Shown: piece after piece, positions 31,786 through 41,827 of the stretch | Layout of the letters: each line of letters starts with the position of its first letter | Position numbering within the stretch: position 1 is the stretch's first letter | Assembly (NCBI GenBank): GCA_022695795.1 | Contig: MU404144.1 | Coordinates: forward strand, 108,544 to 172,543 | Direction: 5' to 3' | Origin: Biscogniauxia marginata | Taxonomy: Eukaryota > Ascomycota > Sordariomycetes > Xylariales > Xylariaceae | DNA: 64,000 nt | The notes under the pieces: generated by a model | Seen by the model: the letters and a program-made list of their open reading frames with translations, nothing else | The model's database searches: none | Told to the model about the DNA's origin: nothing | Program-made: the position numbers and the translations under genes

Positions 31786-33267
31786 TTCGCCATACAAATG
31801 GTAGATTTTGGAAGAGGGAAGTGTAAACACAAAATGTATTTCCAGGTAATTATCTCTCTCAGAAATGTAGAAGTGTCTAGACAAAGCTCGATTTCCTAGT
31901 TGGATGACGAAGATATGAAATTTGGAAGAACAGAAAATCGTGAAGGTCTGAGTCTCTTGAATATATATATAAGAGTGCGGGAACGTCCGTTCCCGCCCCC
32001 AGCTTTGCCTATCGTTTTGAGACCCTCTATTACCTAGTGAATACCACAGTAAGTGAATGGGTCAATAATTCAGGTGATAAGAGAAAAAAAGAAAAAAAGG
32101 GCAAAAGGATGAGGTCTAAGCTTGACGTGTAAACTGGACCGGGGTAGCAAACAAGGAGCGAGGTGACAATGATTTTCGATAACGAGATAATCCCGCCTGT
32201 TAGCTATGTCTGTGCTGCGGATAGGATCGGGAAACTGGAGTGCTGAAGAATCAAGAGAAAGCCTATGTTCTTCTATGGACCTATAATGATCCTTTCCCGC
32301 CACCCCGGTGTTCTTGTTTGCTCACTCGTTTAAACTCAGATCCGTGTCTCATAACTAGCCCGGCTTGCTTTACAAGTCGCTAGGATTGTCGAAATATTGC
32401 TTCCATCTTCAAACTATGTTATAAATCAACTAGAATCACAAGACCGAAGTTTGCTCTCATGATCCTTGCAGGGGGCTTACAATAGTGTAACATATAGTAC
32501 AAGAGTGCTCGGGAGACAAAGAGGCCGTCCAGGTATAAGATGCCATACGGCCGTGTATCTTTGGTTCTAGCTCTTCCCGCAACAAAAAGTTCATCACCTA
32601 TCCTCAGAGGGCCCGGTTCGTAACATTTGATATCTACACAGGAATATATCTCTGGAAGAACATAATACAAAGAACCATATTGCACCTCTAGTCGTGTCCC
32701 TTTGTCTAACAACCACAGTTAAAACACATGAAGAGCAAATATATATTGGCCGTGATGAAATGTCTAACTTAAATCGGACCAGATATTTCAATGTGATGCC
32801 ATCCAGAGAGAGAGAGAGAGAACAGGAGAAAATCCTCCTCGTCTAGGAGCACTCAGGATATCCTTGCAACTCCCGCACGTTGAATGGGGCTCCCCGTGCT
32901 CCTGAACATGTGCATCGTATTTCAAGGAAAACAACTAGTAGTGTAGGAATCCTTTTTCGGTACTTACAGCTAGCGAAAAATATAGATTTTCAGAGAGCGA
33001 GTCGAGTCGCATGACCTGGTATTAATGAGTTGAAAGCGGCCCATGATGAGCGAGTGACCCTTTGATTGTAGGGTAGAACGAGGATACTATTATTATACGC
33101 TTCGTACTTACAGATAAAGTAGGCGACAAATATCAAAAGGCACTATAACCCTCTAAAAATTCAAGGCGTCACAAGAGTTGTGCATCCCATAATAGCGTGG
33201 ACTCAAATTGGGCTGGCTTCTATTTCGCTCATAAGCCTAGCGGAGCCCCCTTCATGACTACCTTGCA
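31786..33267. other. Intergenic between BTB copy 3 and dbp7
   Basis: 1.5 kb. An open stretch without ATG at 32419-32712 (minus) reads protein-like (GPLRIGDELFVAGRARTKD, then GILYLDGLFVSRALLYYM) but has no start codon and no clear upstream exon; it could be a gene relic. An (AG)8 tract is at 32805-32820. Otherwise no feature was seen. Confidence 0.45.
32805..32820. repeat. (AG)8 microsatellite
   Basis: Eight copies of AG in intergenic DNA. Confidence 0.9.
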
Positions 33268-35652
33268 TTAACCGATGTTGAACTCACCGGCAAGGTTCAT
33301 CGCCTCCTTCATCTTCATGCGCATCCTTCTAGCCGCATCATCATCAACACCCCCAGCCTCCTGGGTCTTGCCCCGCCTCGTCCCAGTCTCGTCATCGCTA
33401 TCATCTCCCCTGGCCGCGCCCTTCTTCTGCGCGCTACCAGCTTTATGCTGACCTGGCTTGAATGCCCGCCTCGAAGGACCTCCTCCAATTCCACCCGGAG
33501 CCTCCCGTAACGCAAAACTCTTCGCTGTATGACCTAAATGGAGCTGCGTAATATCAAAGAAACTACGCTCGTCCCGTACGTGAGTCGCATAGGCTCGGAT
33601 ATGGGAACGGAATGCCTGGCGCGCTGAATCAAGGAGTTTGGAACTACCACCTTCCTTTCCAGATGCAAGGAGACGCTGTTCGAGGTGTAGTTGTAGTGCT
33701 TCCGCACGTGAATTAGGTGATTGTCTATCTGAAACAAGCGTTATGGTCTCCTCCGGATCTTGGGCTGCCTTGGGTAAGGTTATGGGCGTTATAAATCCCG
33801 TCTGGAGAGTAGTATCATAAGACTGCGGGGCGGCTGGCGTCGTAGAATTCAGCAGATCTACATATCCTTCCTCACAACCTGGTTGGATAAAAAGAGCTGC
33901 TTTTCCGGACCGGCCTGCTCGAGCCGTTCGCCCAATTCGATGCACGTGGTCGTCAACGCTGAAGGCAGGGTCATACTCGATGACAAGGTCAACGGCAGGT
34001 ACGTCAAGACCACGAGACGCAATGTCGGTGGTAATGAGAACAGAGGGACCTTTCGTTGTACGGAAAGAAGCTAAGGTCGAGGTGCGGACCGGTTGTTGGA
34101 GAGAACCGTGAAGTTTGAACAGGGCTATCGTCGGATTTGCTGGCGATGTAATATAAGCCGCGTCGGCAACGGTATTAGTGTTTAGTGATGTATCGTTCAA
34201 TGAAGAAGGTTGAGGTGGTGTTGATCGGAAGAGATCAAAATGAAAATCGACCGAATCGGCGCAGGATATGAAGATAATGGCCTTCATGACAGATCCTTTG
34301 CGAGCGAAAGACGACTTGAGAAGGGCTATCAGCGTTACTAACCGCAATTTCGCTGGAACAATGATGTAAGACTGCTTAAGCTGAGCAGGTGCGGCGAAGA
34401 CAGCCTCGTTGTTTTCGACAGTCGTACCGCCATCAGCTTCCGACTTCGTAGCAGTGACGTGAATCGCATCCTGTAGACTGATCTCACCCAATTTCTGGAC
34501 GTTCATCTTCATGGTAGCCGAGCAGAGGACGGTAACCCTTCTCTGGGGCAAAGTGTCGAATTTCACATCATCTTTATTTGACTTCTTCAATTCCTCCTTA
34601 CGAATCTTCCCAACGATCCTTTTCAGCTCCTCTTCAAAGCCCATATCCATTAGCCTGTCACCTTCATCTAGCACAAGCCACCTTACGGTGCCCACATCGA
34701 GTACCTTGGTGTTATCTAGATGATCAGCAAGACGACCGGGGGTGGCAATTAGGATGTTGACACCCTTTCTCAGTCGTGCCTTTTCGGATTTCTTGCTCTC
34801 CCCTCCTATTACGCTGGTGCTGACGATCCAGGGTGCGCAGCGTAGGATCTTCTCTAGCACGGAAGCAATTTGCTTGCAAAGTTCTCTTGTCGGAGCCAGG
34901 ATGATAGCGAATAGGCCAGAGTCACGATGTATCTGCGTCCCAGTGTTGGCGCCGTCCTCATGTTGACTCAACGCCGTAATCCTTTGAACGATAGGCAATA
35001 AATACGCCAGGGTCTTTCCCGATCCCGTCTCGGCTTGTATGAAAGCATCGCTATCTTCTTTAACCAACTGCGGTATCGTGTTCTTTTGTATGGATGTGGG
35101 GGCTTTCATCTCGAGCTTCGAAGATAAGTGCTGGGCAATGCGCCGCGATAACCCAAGCGCGAGGAAGTTTGCGGCCTCTTCAGACAGCGGAGCGTTGGAG
35201 GGCTTCGCAGGTTCTGCCTCTTCTTTCGGGTCTCCAAAGATAGTCTTCGGTGTAGGATTCGACGTGAACAGTCTCGAAGTTACTCCTCCAGCTTTCGTAG
35301 CCTGGTTGCCATGCCTGGTCCCTGTGCTGATGCTTGCAGGCGCCGGCTTCCCTGTCATGTAGGGGACTGGCTTGGCAGGCAAGTCTGACCTTGTGCTGGA
35401 GCCACGGTGGAGACTTGTCGTATCGTCATGAGTCCTTTGCCTTTTTGTCGGCCTTTCGTCGCCTGGTGTGCGGTCTCGACGGTCGTTCGAGAGCGGGGTG
35501 GAATTGCTTCCATGCGCCGGACCATCCTGGTTCCTTTTGGCATTTCGTTGAGCATTCACTCGATCCCTCCAGCGACCGCCGGTGAATTTGACCTGTCGTT
35601 TCAACGGGGCGTCGCCGATGTCAAAGTTGAGGAGCATGCCACTGTCAGCCAT
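33268..35652 (-). CDS. dbp7: ATP-dependent RNA helicase Dbp7
   Basis: DEAD-box RNA helicase of 794 residues, nucleolar, required for 60S ribosomal subunit assembly. Single exon. The N-terminus opens with MLLNFDIGDAPLKRQVKFTGG-RWRDR, typical of Dbp7, followed by a charged linker. The Q motif region is at about 163-195. Walker A is AETGSGKT (Thr214), motif Ia is APTREL, motif Ib is TPGRL, and motif II is DEGD (329-332) rather than DEAD, the variant characteristic of Dbp7. SAT follows in LCSATM. Motif VI is HRIGRTARAGR. The C-terminal extension is basic (GQHKAGSAQKKGAARGDD) and ends LAGEFNIG. All catalytic motifs are intact, so the gene should be functional. Its 5' end points away from the BTB array into an 827-bp spacer. 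Confidence 0.95.
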   Translation of the reverse strand: MADSGMLLNFDIGDAPLKRQVKFTGGRWRDRVNAQRNAKRNQDGPAHGSNSTPLSNDRRDRTPGDERPTKRQRTHDDTTSLHRGSSTRSDLPAKPVPYMTGKPAPASISTGTRHGNQATKAGGVTSRLFTSNPTPKTIFGDPKEEAEPAKPSNAPLSEEAANFLALGLSRRIAQHLSSKLEMKAPTSIQKNTIPQLVKEDSDAFIQAETGSGKTLAYLLPIVQRITALSQHEDGANTGTQIHRDSGLFAIILAPTRELCKQIASVLEKILRCAPWIVSTSVIGGESKKSEKARLRKGVNILIATPGRLADHLDNTKVLDVGTVRWLVLDEGDRLMDMGFEEELKRIVGKIRKEELKKSNKDDVKFDTLPQRRVTVLCSATMKMNVQKLGEISLQDAIHVTATKSEADGGTTVENNEAVFAAPAQLKQSYIIVPAKLRLVTLIALLKSSFARKGSVMKAIIFISCADSVDFHFDLFRSTPPQPSSLNDTSLNTNTVADAAYITSPANPTIALFKLHGSLQQPVRTSTLASFRTTKGPSVLITTDIASRGLDVPAVDLVIEYDPAFSVDDHVHRIGRTARAGRSGKAALFIQPGCEEGYVDLLNSTTPAAPQSYDTTLQTGFITPITLPKAAQDPEETITLVSDRQSPNSRAEALQLHLEQRLLASGKEGGSSKLLDSARQAFRSHIRAYATHVRDERSFFDITQLHLGHTAKSFALREAPGGIGGGPSRRAFKPGQHKAGSAQKKGAARGDDSDDETGTRRGKTQEAGGVDDDAARRMRMKMKEAMNLAGEFNIG

Positions 35653-36479
35653 TTTTGTGAGTTCGGTGCGTGTCCAAGTGAGGAAATCCCCAAATCCGGC
35701 AGAATTTGGGAAACTTTTTGGCGGTCAGAAAAGATGAGGTGGGCCCGTCTCTTTAACTTAAACCTAGGTTAATGCATACAGTGTTTAAGAGCATATACAT
35801 ACACCTCTTTACGGAATATGAAGTACCTTGTTAGTTTATAAACGCCTGGCTTCTGCAATCTGCCTTGTAGCATACTTTGAACCGGAACGAGGTTACAACT
35901 AGAGAAGCACCGTAATTTCAAGCTGATAAGTTCTTAGGTGACCTACTGGCTAGGTCGGATGTTTGAAGTTGCCAGTTTACAGAGGCAGATGACGAGTTAG
36001 ACAATGATACAGGTTGGGTGGGACGTATCGGTATATCATTGTAAATAGTATAAAAGATAGGGAAGCCTTTGAGCATCAGCGTTGTGATTAATAGGATAAG
36101 ATAATGAATTTGGTTAGATCAGGCGGAAGGATGTTTTCTGTATGCAGAGGGTATCGCTTATGCTCCTCGCCCTTGACGAGGAATAACTTTACAACATCTA
36201 TGTTGCTCAAAATACTATCTCGTACAAGCCTTTCTCCCGCTTTGCCATACACCTGGTTTTCGGCCAGGGAAGTTCATATCATGTTCTACATAATATGTTA
36301 AATGATAAAATATGCCCCCCTTTAGTCGTTTTCCTAGAAAGCTGGTGACCTTTACTGCGCCCCGGCAATAGCTACGCCCCCTGAGTTTGAAAATGCCATG
36401 ATAAGAGATGTTTTATCTAAATCAAGGGGGGAGGGTGAGTTCTTCTGATAACCAATCACTGCCGGTTAATAGTTCCGGA
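35653..36479. other. Intergenic upstream of dbp7
   Basis: About 0.8 kb. No gene seen; it presumably holds the dbp7 promoter and the 3' flank of the next gene. Confidence 0.5.
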
Positions 36480-38063
36480 CTACCGTTGGTGCAGCTCCTT
36501 CCACCGGCGTTTCAAAGCCCGGATCAAGTCATCAGCTTGCCTGGCAGTGTCCTTGTTCCGGAACTGACCGTCCACCGCTTCCATCTTTTCCCATAGCTCT
36601 ACCTCTAGCTGTTTTCTCTCGTTCTCCCCTTTCGCGCTCAACATTTCTTGACGTACCCGTCTGATCTCGCTGAATAAATTATTCTGGCCTGAGTTCTCCT
36701 GGTAGAACGTGATCTTGTTGAGATTATCTTCGAAGTGTTGCATCTGGGATTCGGACAGCCAACGATTCCATTCCGGCTGACGCTACGGCCTCCATAGCCA
36801 GCCGTGCCGCCTTAATCGCAGATTCGTGTTGTCGGAAGTCCGAATACTTTTCGGCTAATTCAATGTATTCCGACTGGCGTCCGACGATATGCTTCCACGC
36901 AAAGACCCAGTTGGCTATCAGCTCGTCCTTTTTTCCGAGCAGATTCTGGGCGCAGCGCTTTACCCACTGGGAACCTATGAGGACTGACTCGTGGTTCACG
37001 CAGCAGGGAGACACGAGGTTCATCGCTTCGATAGCCTTGTTTGCAGGCAAAGTATCCGTCATTAACTTCTTGTCCGCCAGATGGAGAGCGAAGGTATTAA
37101 AGCAAACGAATAGGTACCTTAGGATCCTTTGGAAGGGTGCAATACCATTAATGGGATATGGGTATGCGTGGGTGCAGTAATCCGAGAAGACTAAATTGAT
37201 TTGTTCCACAGTGACTTTATAATCGTTCATCTTTTCAAACTCATAGCTAGTAAGGTAGCTTATGATATCTACCAACTTGTACAGGGCGTCACTACCTCTG
37301 CTGACCTGAGGGTTGCAGAACCTAGGGTAAAAGTTGACAATATGTCGTAGAAGCACATCGAAGAGAGTAGCGACCTCATCTAAGCGAGATGTTAGAAAGC
37401 GCTATGAAGTCTATATACAATATATTTTTGGAGAAGTTTTATATATACAGTAACGTAAAGCTTCAGAGAAAGACGGGGAAAATAACAGAAGAGAAAAGAA
37501 GGACTGACCTTTTCCCAAGGCCACTTTAAACGAGCTCTTGAGCTCCTGGAGTGTCTGAGAATCCATGCGTCTCGATGGAGTAGTGATATGGGCCATTAAA
37601 GCTTTTGTTATTGTGTCAAAAGCTTCCTTTGCAGGCACACTCAGCTTTTCGTGAGATGACCACTCCCAAGCTATAGATAAAGCCCCTCCGCTCTGATCTA
37701 TGGGTTCATCCGGAGTGCGCTTTTTCTTGAGCTTTTTCTGTAGTCGTTGATGTTTCGTCGCGAGCCAGATGTGTTCGTCGTCATCATGAGCATCGTCGTT
37801 GCAAAGAACTATGTTTCTCGTTATCGTGGATAGGGGTAATCTCGAGACATCTAGAGAGACTAGTTCATGGTCCAGCTTTAGTTCCGCAGGCGACTTCTTG
37901 AATTTAGGCTACATATCAAGGTCAGCGGGCTTCGCATTTATAGTTTCTAGGATAGCAAGCATACCTCTATCGTTACCGGCATATAGCCAAACTGTGTGAG
38001 AATCCGGGGTGTAATAGGGTAGTTATCAGGCACCCCAGGATGGCGTACTATAATTTCTTCCAT
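36480..38063 (-). CDS. Unrecognised multi-exon protein, last junction uncertain
   Basis: A hypothetical protein. Clear exons are 37965-38063 (MEEIIVRHPGVPDNY), 37509-37908 and 36787 or beyond to 37379; the junctions give PVTIE-PKFKKS (GTATGC to GTAG) and VALGKD-EVATLFDVLLRHI (GTCAGT to TTAG). After about 36787 the coding sense moves to another frame, open to 36480 as a charged helical tail (NLFSEIRRVRQEMLSAK ... RALKRRWKELHQR). A possible 43-bp intron 36744-36786 (GTAGCG to CCAG, phase 0) would connect EAIKAARLAMEA-type coding to MQHFEDNLNK, but it is short and its donor is weak. The alternative is a frameshift. The protein has a Lys-rich tract (QKKLKKKRTPDEP), several helices and no known domain that I recognise; no signal peptide or membrane segment. 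Confidence 0.6.
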
Positions 38064-39481
38064 CACAAATATTTGTTACTATAAAGTTACTCAATATCAG
38101 TTCTATTATTGGCGATGGTTGATATCAGCGCGCTTTACCTTACCTAATAAGGTGTAGATTTCTTGGAATAATTAGTTGCCTAAATGGATGAAAAACGATG
38201 GGAATGTTACTAAAGACATAAATGCTCACTCGCTTTCAAATAAATCCCTAGTTCTGCTCTAGTCCTGTGCTTACATGTCGGATGACTAGTACGGAGAGGC
38301 AAAAAGCGAAGCTGCCGGGACATCTGTGATATATTAAACCGAGTGGTCAAACCATACACCCATGACAGAAAACTGACTTTTTTTTTTCGTTTCACGAGGC
38401 ATCTCATGTAAGTACCGAGACCGCAAGGGCTAAAATTTCACGAAGTATCCTATTTATTACTATCCCTTAGGTAGACCTAGGACTGCGGCAGTGTAATATG
38501 CCACATGTGATCGGTGACACAGGCGCAGCCAACAACCACGAGCCAACAACATATTCTAGACGTCATGAGAGTGATATATAATCAAATGACTCAACGCTTG
38601 GTTGAGCTTTTGATAGTGCTTAAGCATATACACGTCTTGAAGAGAATGTTTCTGTTAATTTCCTGATTAGGTACACAACAGATACATCACGGATATTGCA
38701 AAATCAGTGGCAGTCGTGGAAATAGAGAGCGAACCAAGTTGGCTTAGATTTCACTTACTAGCTACTTGTGAGTATATGTGGAAATATAAACATTCGTAAG
38801 CTACGATGAAAATGTAACTTTTCCTTTCTATTTTCTTTCATTTGTTGTAAATCTAACGACTGTATTATGCATGGTAAATTTTTTCAACTCTCACTTACGC
38901 TCAAGATTAAGACTTCAGCTGTTGAAAATATCGAGAGTTTCTAGAATTTGTAATATAGTATAACTAGACAACATATGAGACATAACCTGCTAAATAGATG
39001 TGTAGTATTGGCCCTATTATTTTCACGTCGCTGCACGAAGATTTTTTCTACGATGTATTGAACTAGGGGAAAGGTTGCGAGGCACTCAGGTCATGTGAGA
39101 ATAACATCGTGATACTCTTCCACCATCGTACAACACAACCATGCAGATACGTACGAACGTTCTGTCTGCTTACCACCTAAAACTATGCCACGCAAACATG
39201 ATCACGCGAAGAATGGATGATACTAGCCGCTCAAAGGCTCTAGCGTTTTCTGAAGAATAGACATCACATCCAGACTGGAGCTCTGTATTTCCTCCGCAGT
39301 CAGACATTCTATCTCAGATATCGTTTCTATGCATTTAACTTCGTATGTGAAAACCGCCTCTTGGCCCGGGTATCTTAGCCCGATCCTAAAGCAGTTTTAA
39401 AAACGTGGTACAACTTTGACTTTCCATGTCTGTCATCTAAAAGGTATAATTACAACATCTCGAATGAATCATCCCTAGCTT
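38064..39481. other. Intergenic, no gene seen
   Basis: 1.4 kb of AT-rich DNA between two minus-strand genes. No ORF with coding character; it presumably holds the promoter of the unrecognised gene and the 3' flank of trs85. Confidence 0.5.
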
Positions 39482-41827
39482 CTAACCGAAATCGTCCTTC
39501 GCCTCACCTGAGTCCTGTTTCTCCTCCCCTGAGCTCTCTAGTTGCGATCTCAACGGAGCAGTCTCGAGACTTGTTCCCGCGGTACCAACAAGCCCGTGCA
39601 TACTAATCCTCCTTCCTCTAGTCATATCTAATGCCTCGCTCTCCTCATCGACGATATCGCTCTGGTTCTCCGTCATTTGATCATCGTCTTGATCAACGGC
39701 TTCCAGATTCTGGTTTAGCTGTTGTCCAATGTTCAGTATGAGTGCATGAGCTATGCTGAATTTGTCAATGCCATTTCCTGACGGCAGGTCTGAGTATGTC
39801 TTCCGAGCCTCATTGAGGCAACGTTGAGCTTGGATGAACTTTGACTGTGCGAGCCAGGTTTCAGCGCCGAGTATGCTCCACAAAGCTGACTTCCTCCGGC
39901 GGCTGCCCCAGGCTTGTGTTCCAACCCCCCTTTTAGATGCATAGCAGACAGCTAGTCGCTCTTTTATCAGGGCATCGCCTACGGGTCCCGTGATTCTACT
40001 CTCGATTAAACGCGTACCCCATTTCGCTGCATCGTCGACACTTGAACCTCCTCGTAACCGTAAAAGCTCTAAACCGAGAGAGAGGCACCGCAGCGCGCCA
40101 TAAGGAGAACTACACCGTGTGACATAAGAATAGTAAGCTGCCTCAAGCATACTATCGATTGCCTCCGTTCGTGTCTTGGATGACAGGTTTTGCGGCATGA
40201 TAAGTAGACTGAGAGCGGCCATCTCATTCGTGGCCGCGTGATATTTCCAGGCCTTGTCGTTGTTGAAATCACTCCTCAAAAGGTCATAGGTCGAGTGCGC
40301 TAACTTCCAATCTCTGAGCATGAAAGCATAATCTGCCAACTTCCGCATTATCGCCTCGGGGGCGTCTTGTCGGTAAAATCCATTTTGGTCATAATTACTT
40401 CCCGACCCTGGACCAGACGATGACCTGGAACCGCTACCAAATCCCCACCGTTTGGTGAGACCTACAAACCGCCCAGCTAACCCCCTCCGCCTCGATGCCA
40501 CTTGATCGTTCCACACTGATACGTGGCGTTCCATCGTGGGTATTATTGACTGAGTCACCATTTCCCGAACAAAAGTGCGTATCGCTGTCGCGTCAGATTC
40601 GAATATGTATCTTGTGGGATCTTCAAAGTCCTCTTGATCTTCGCTCCTTCTAATATCAGCCAATTCCTCGGATGCTGACATCCACTCGCTTCGCGGGAGC
40701 GGTATACTGTCATCATCAGTTGCCGCGCTCTGTGTTCCTCTTATCCGGAGCAGATGACAATGTAGACCTAGGTTTCGCTTCATCTGGTCAAACAGTGACA
40801 TAGATCTCGTAATATCATCTTTTTCCTCGTCATGAATTAGGACATAATATCGTAAGAACTCGGCATCCACCCAGTTGGGCAATCGCTGGTCTCCCAAACT
40901 AGACTCTGCATATAGCCGCCTCAATGTCTCGATTGGCGATTCGTTACGAGAGCTTATCGCAACGACACAGGCGACAGGGTGGGCAAAGGTTTCATGGGCC
41001 ACTATTGGTAGGCCTGACAGTAATCTCCGTAGGTATAGGGCGTAGTATAGTGATGGAGTATCAACATCGAGGCCATGATCCGTAGGGCTTTGGGTAGTTC
41101 CAAAGAACAACTCCTCTGCGTAATTCAAGTGGCGATCAACCACAGCCTCAACATCTGAAATAGAAATCCCAGGTTTTGCTGATCCCCTCTCCGGATCATC
41201 CGACTTCTCAGGGAATCCGTTTGTCCTTGACGCTTGCGCGTTCCTAAACCCGGCGGCGCTTGGCGAGGGGTGAATAATGCCCTCCCCGAAACGAACGAAA
41301 CGTATCGAGTAGTCCTCGTACGTGCGACTTGACCCATTGCTGTCCCGTACGATAACCTTGCCATGAACCCGTTCCCCGAATGGTCGGAGCAGCTCCCACA
41401 ACCCACGATCAAACCCCTTTTCTTTCAGCAATATTTCGGTGTCTTCAGAAGCGTATACGGCAACGTGAGGCACAAAGGCCTTGAGGATGAGGTTGAGGGG
41501 GTCGCCCGGGTTGTCACTAGCACCCGAAGCGAGAGTTAAAGCATTGTTCAGGCTGGCGCCAAAGACGGAGCCAGTTGTCATGCGAGAGGCAAGAGGGCGG
41601 CGGCCGACAGGTGACTGAGAACGAGAGCCAGGAGGAGACAATGTTGACGCGTAGAGAGAGGCAGCAGAAGGATGTGATCGTCGATAGGGAAGGCTGACTT
41701 CGGAGCGGGAGAGCGGTAGGCCATGGGGGACCGAGTGTCGGGTCTTCTGGACTTTTAAGGCGGAGGCCGCCATGGGGGGTGTAGGTATCGGATCCGTAGG
41801 TGAATCATGCTCAAAGGGCGGCGGCAT
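39482..41827 (-). CDS. trs85: TRAPP complex subunit Trs85 (TRAPPC8)
   Basis: Homologue of Trs85/TRAPPC8, the TRAPPIII-specific subunit that directs Ypt1/Rab1 activation in autophagy and Golgi traffic. Single exon, 781 residues. The N-terminal 85 residues are Ser/Pro-rich (RSEVSLPYRRSHPSAASLY). The conserved block then begins NLILKAFVPHVAVYASEDTE, continuing with ELLRPFGERVHGKVIVRDS, SIRFVRFGEGI and LNYAEELFFGTTQS. The central part contains FEDPTRYIFESDATAIRTFV and VWNDQVASRRRGLAGRFVG, then TPR-like helices (KLADYAFMLRDWKLAHSTY, YYSYVTRCSSPYGALRCLS). The C-terminus is acidic and polar. Its size is within the fungal range, with the ATG at 41827 preceding the Ser-rich leader; an internal Met start is possible but less likely. 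It is divergent from the deacetylase gene. Confidence 0.88.
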   Translation of the reverse strand: MPPPFEHDSPTDPIPTPPMAASALKVQKTRHSVPHGLPLSRSEVSLPYRRSHPSAASLYASTLSPPGSRSQSPVGRRPLASRMTTGSVFGASLNNALTLASGASDNPGDPLNLILKAFVPHVAVYASEDTEILLKEKGFDRGLWELLRPFGERVHGKVIVRDSNGSSRTYEDYSIRFVRFGEGIIHPSPSAAGFRNAQASRTNGFPEKSDDPERGSAKPGISISDVEAVVDRHLNYAEELFFGTTQSPTDHGLDVDTPSLYYALYLRRLLSGLPIVAHETFAHPVACVVAISSRNESPIETLRRLYAESSLGDQRLPNWVDAEFLRYYVLIHDEEKDDITRSMSLFDQMKRNLGLHCHLLRIRGTQSAATDDDSIPLPRSEWMSASEELADIRRSEDQEDFEDPTRYIFESDATAIRTFVREMVTQSIIPTMERHVSVWNDQVASRRRGLAGRFVGLTKRWGFGSGSRSSSGPGSGSNYDQNGFYRQDAPEAIMRKLADYAFMLRDWKLAHSTYDLLRSDFNNDKAWKYHAATNEMAALSLLIMPQNLSSKTRTEAIDSMLEAAYYSYVTRCSSPYGALRCLSLGLELLRLRGGSSVDDAAKWGTRLIESRITGPVGDALIKERLAVCYASKRGVGTQAWGSRRRKSALWSILGAETWLAQSKFIQAQRCLNEARKTYSDLPSGNGIDKFSIAHALILNIGQQLNQNLEAVDQDDDQMTENQSDIVDEESEALDMTRGRRISMHGLVGTAGTSLETAPLRSQLESSGEEKQDSGEAKDDFG

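Noticed and set aside
32419..32712. Protein-like open stretch upstream of dbp7
   Set aside because: No ATG start and no convincing upstream exon; mentioned only as a possible relic within the intergenic entry.
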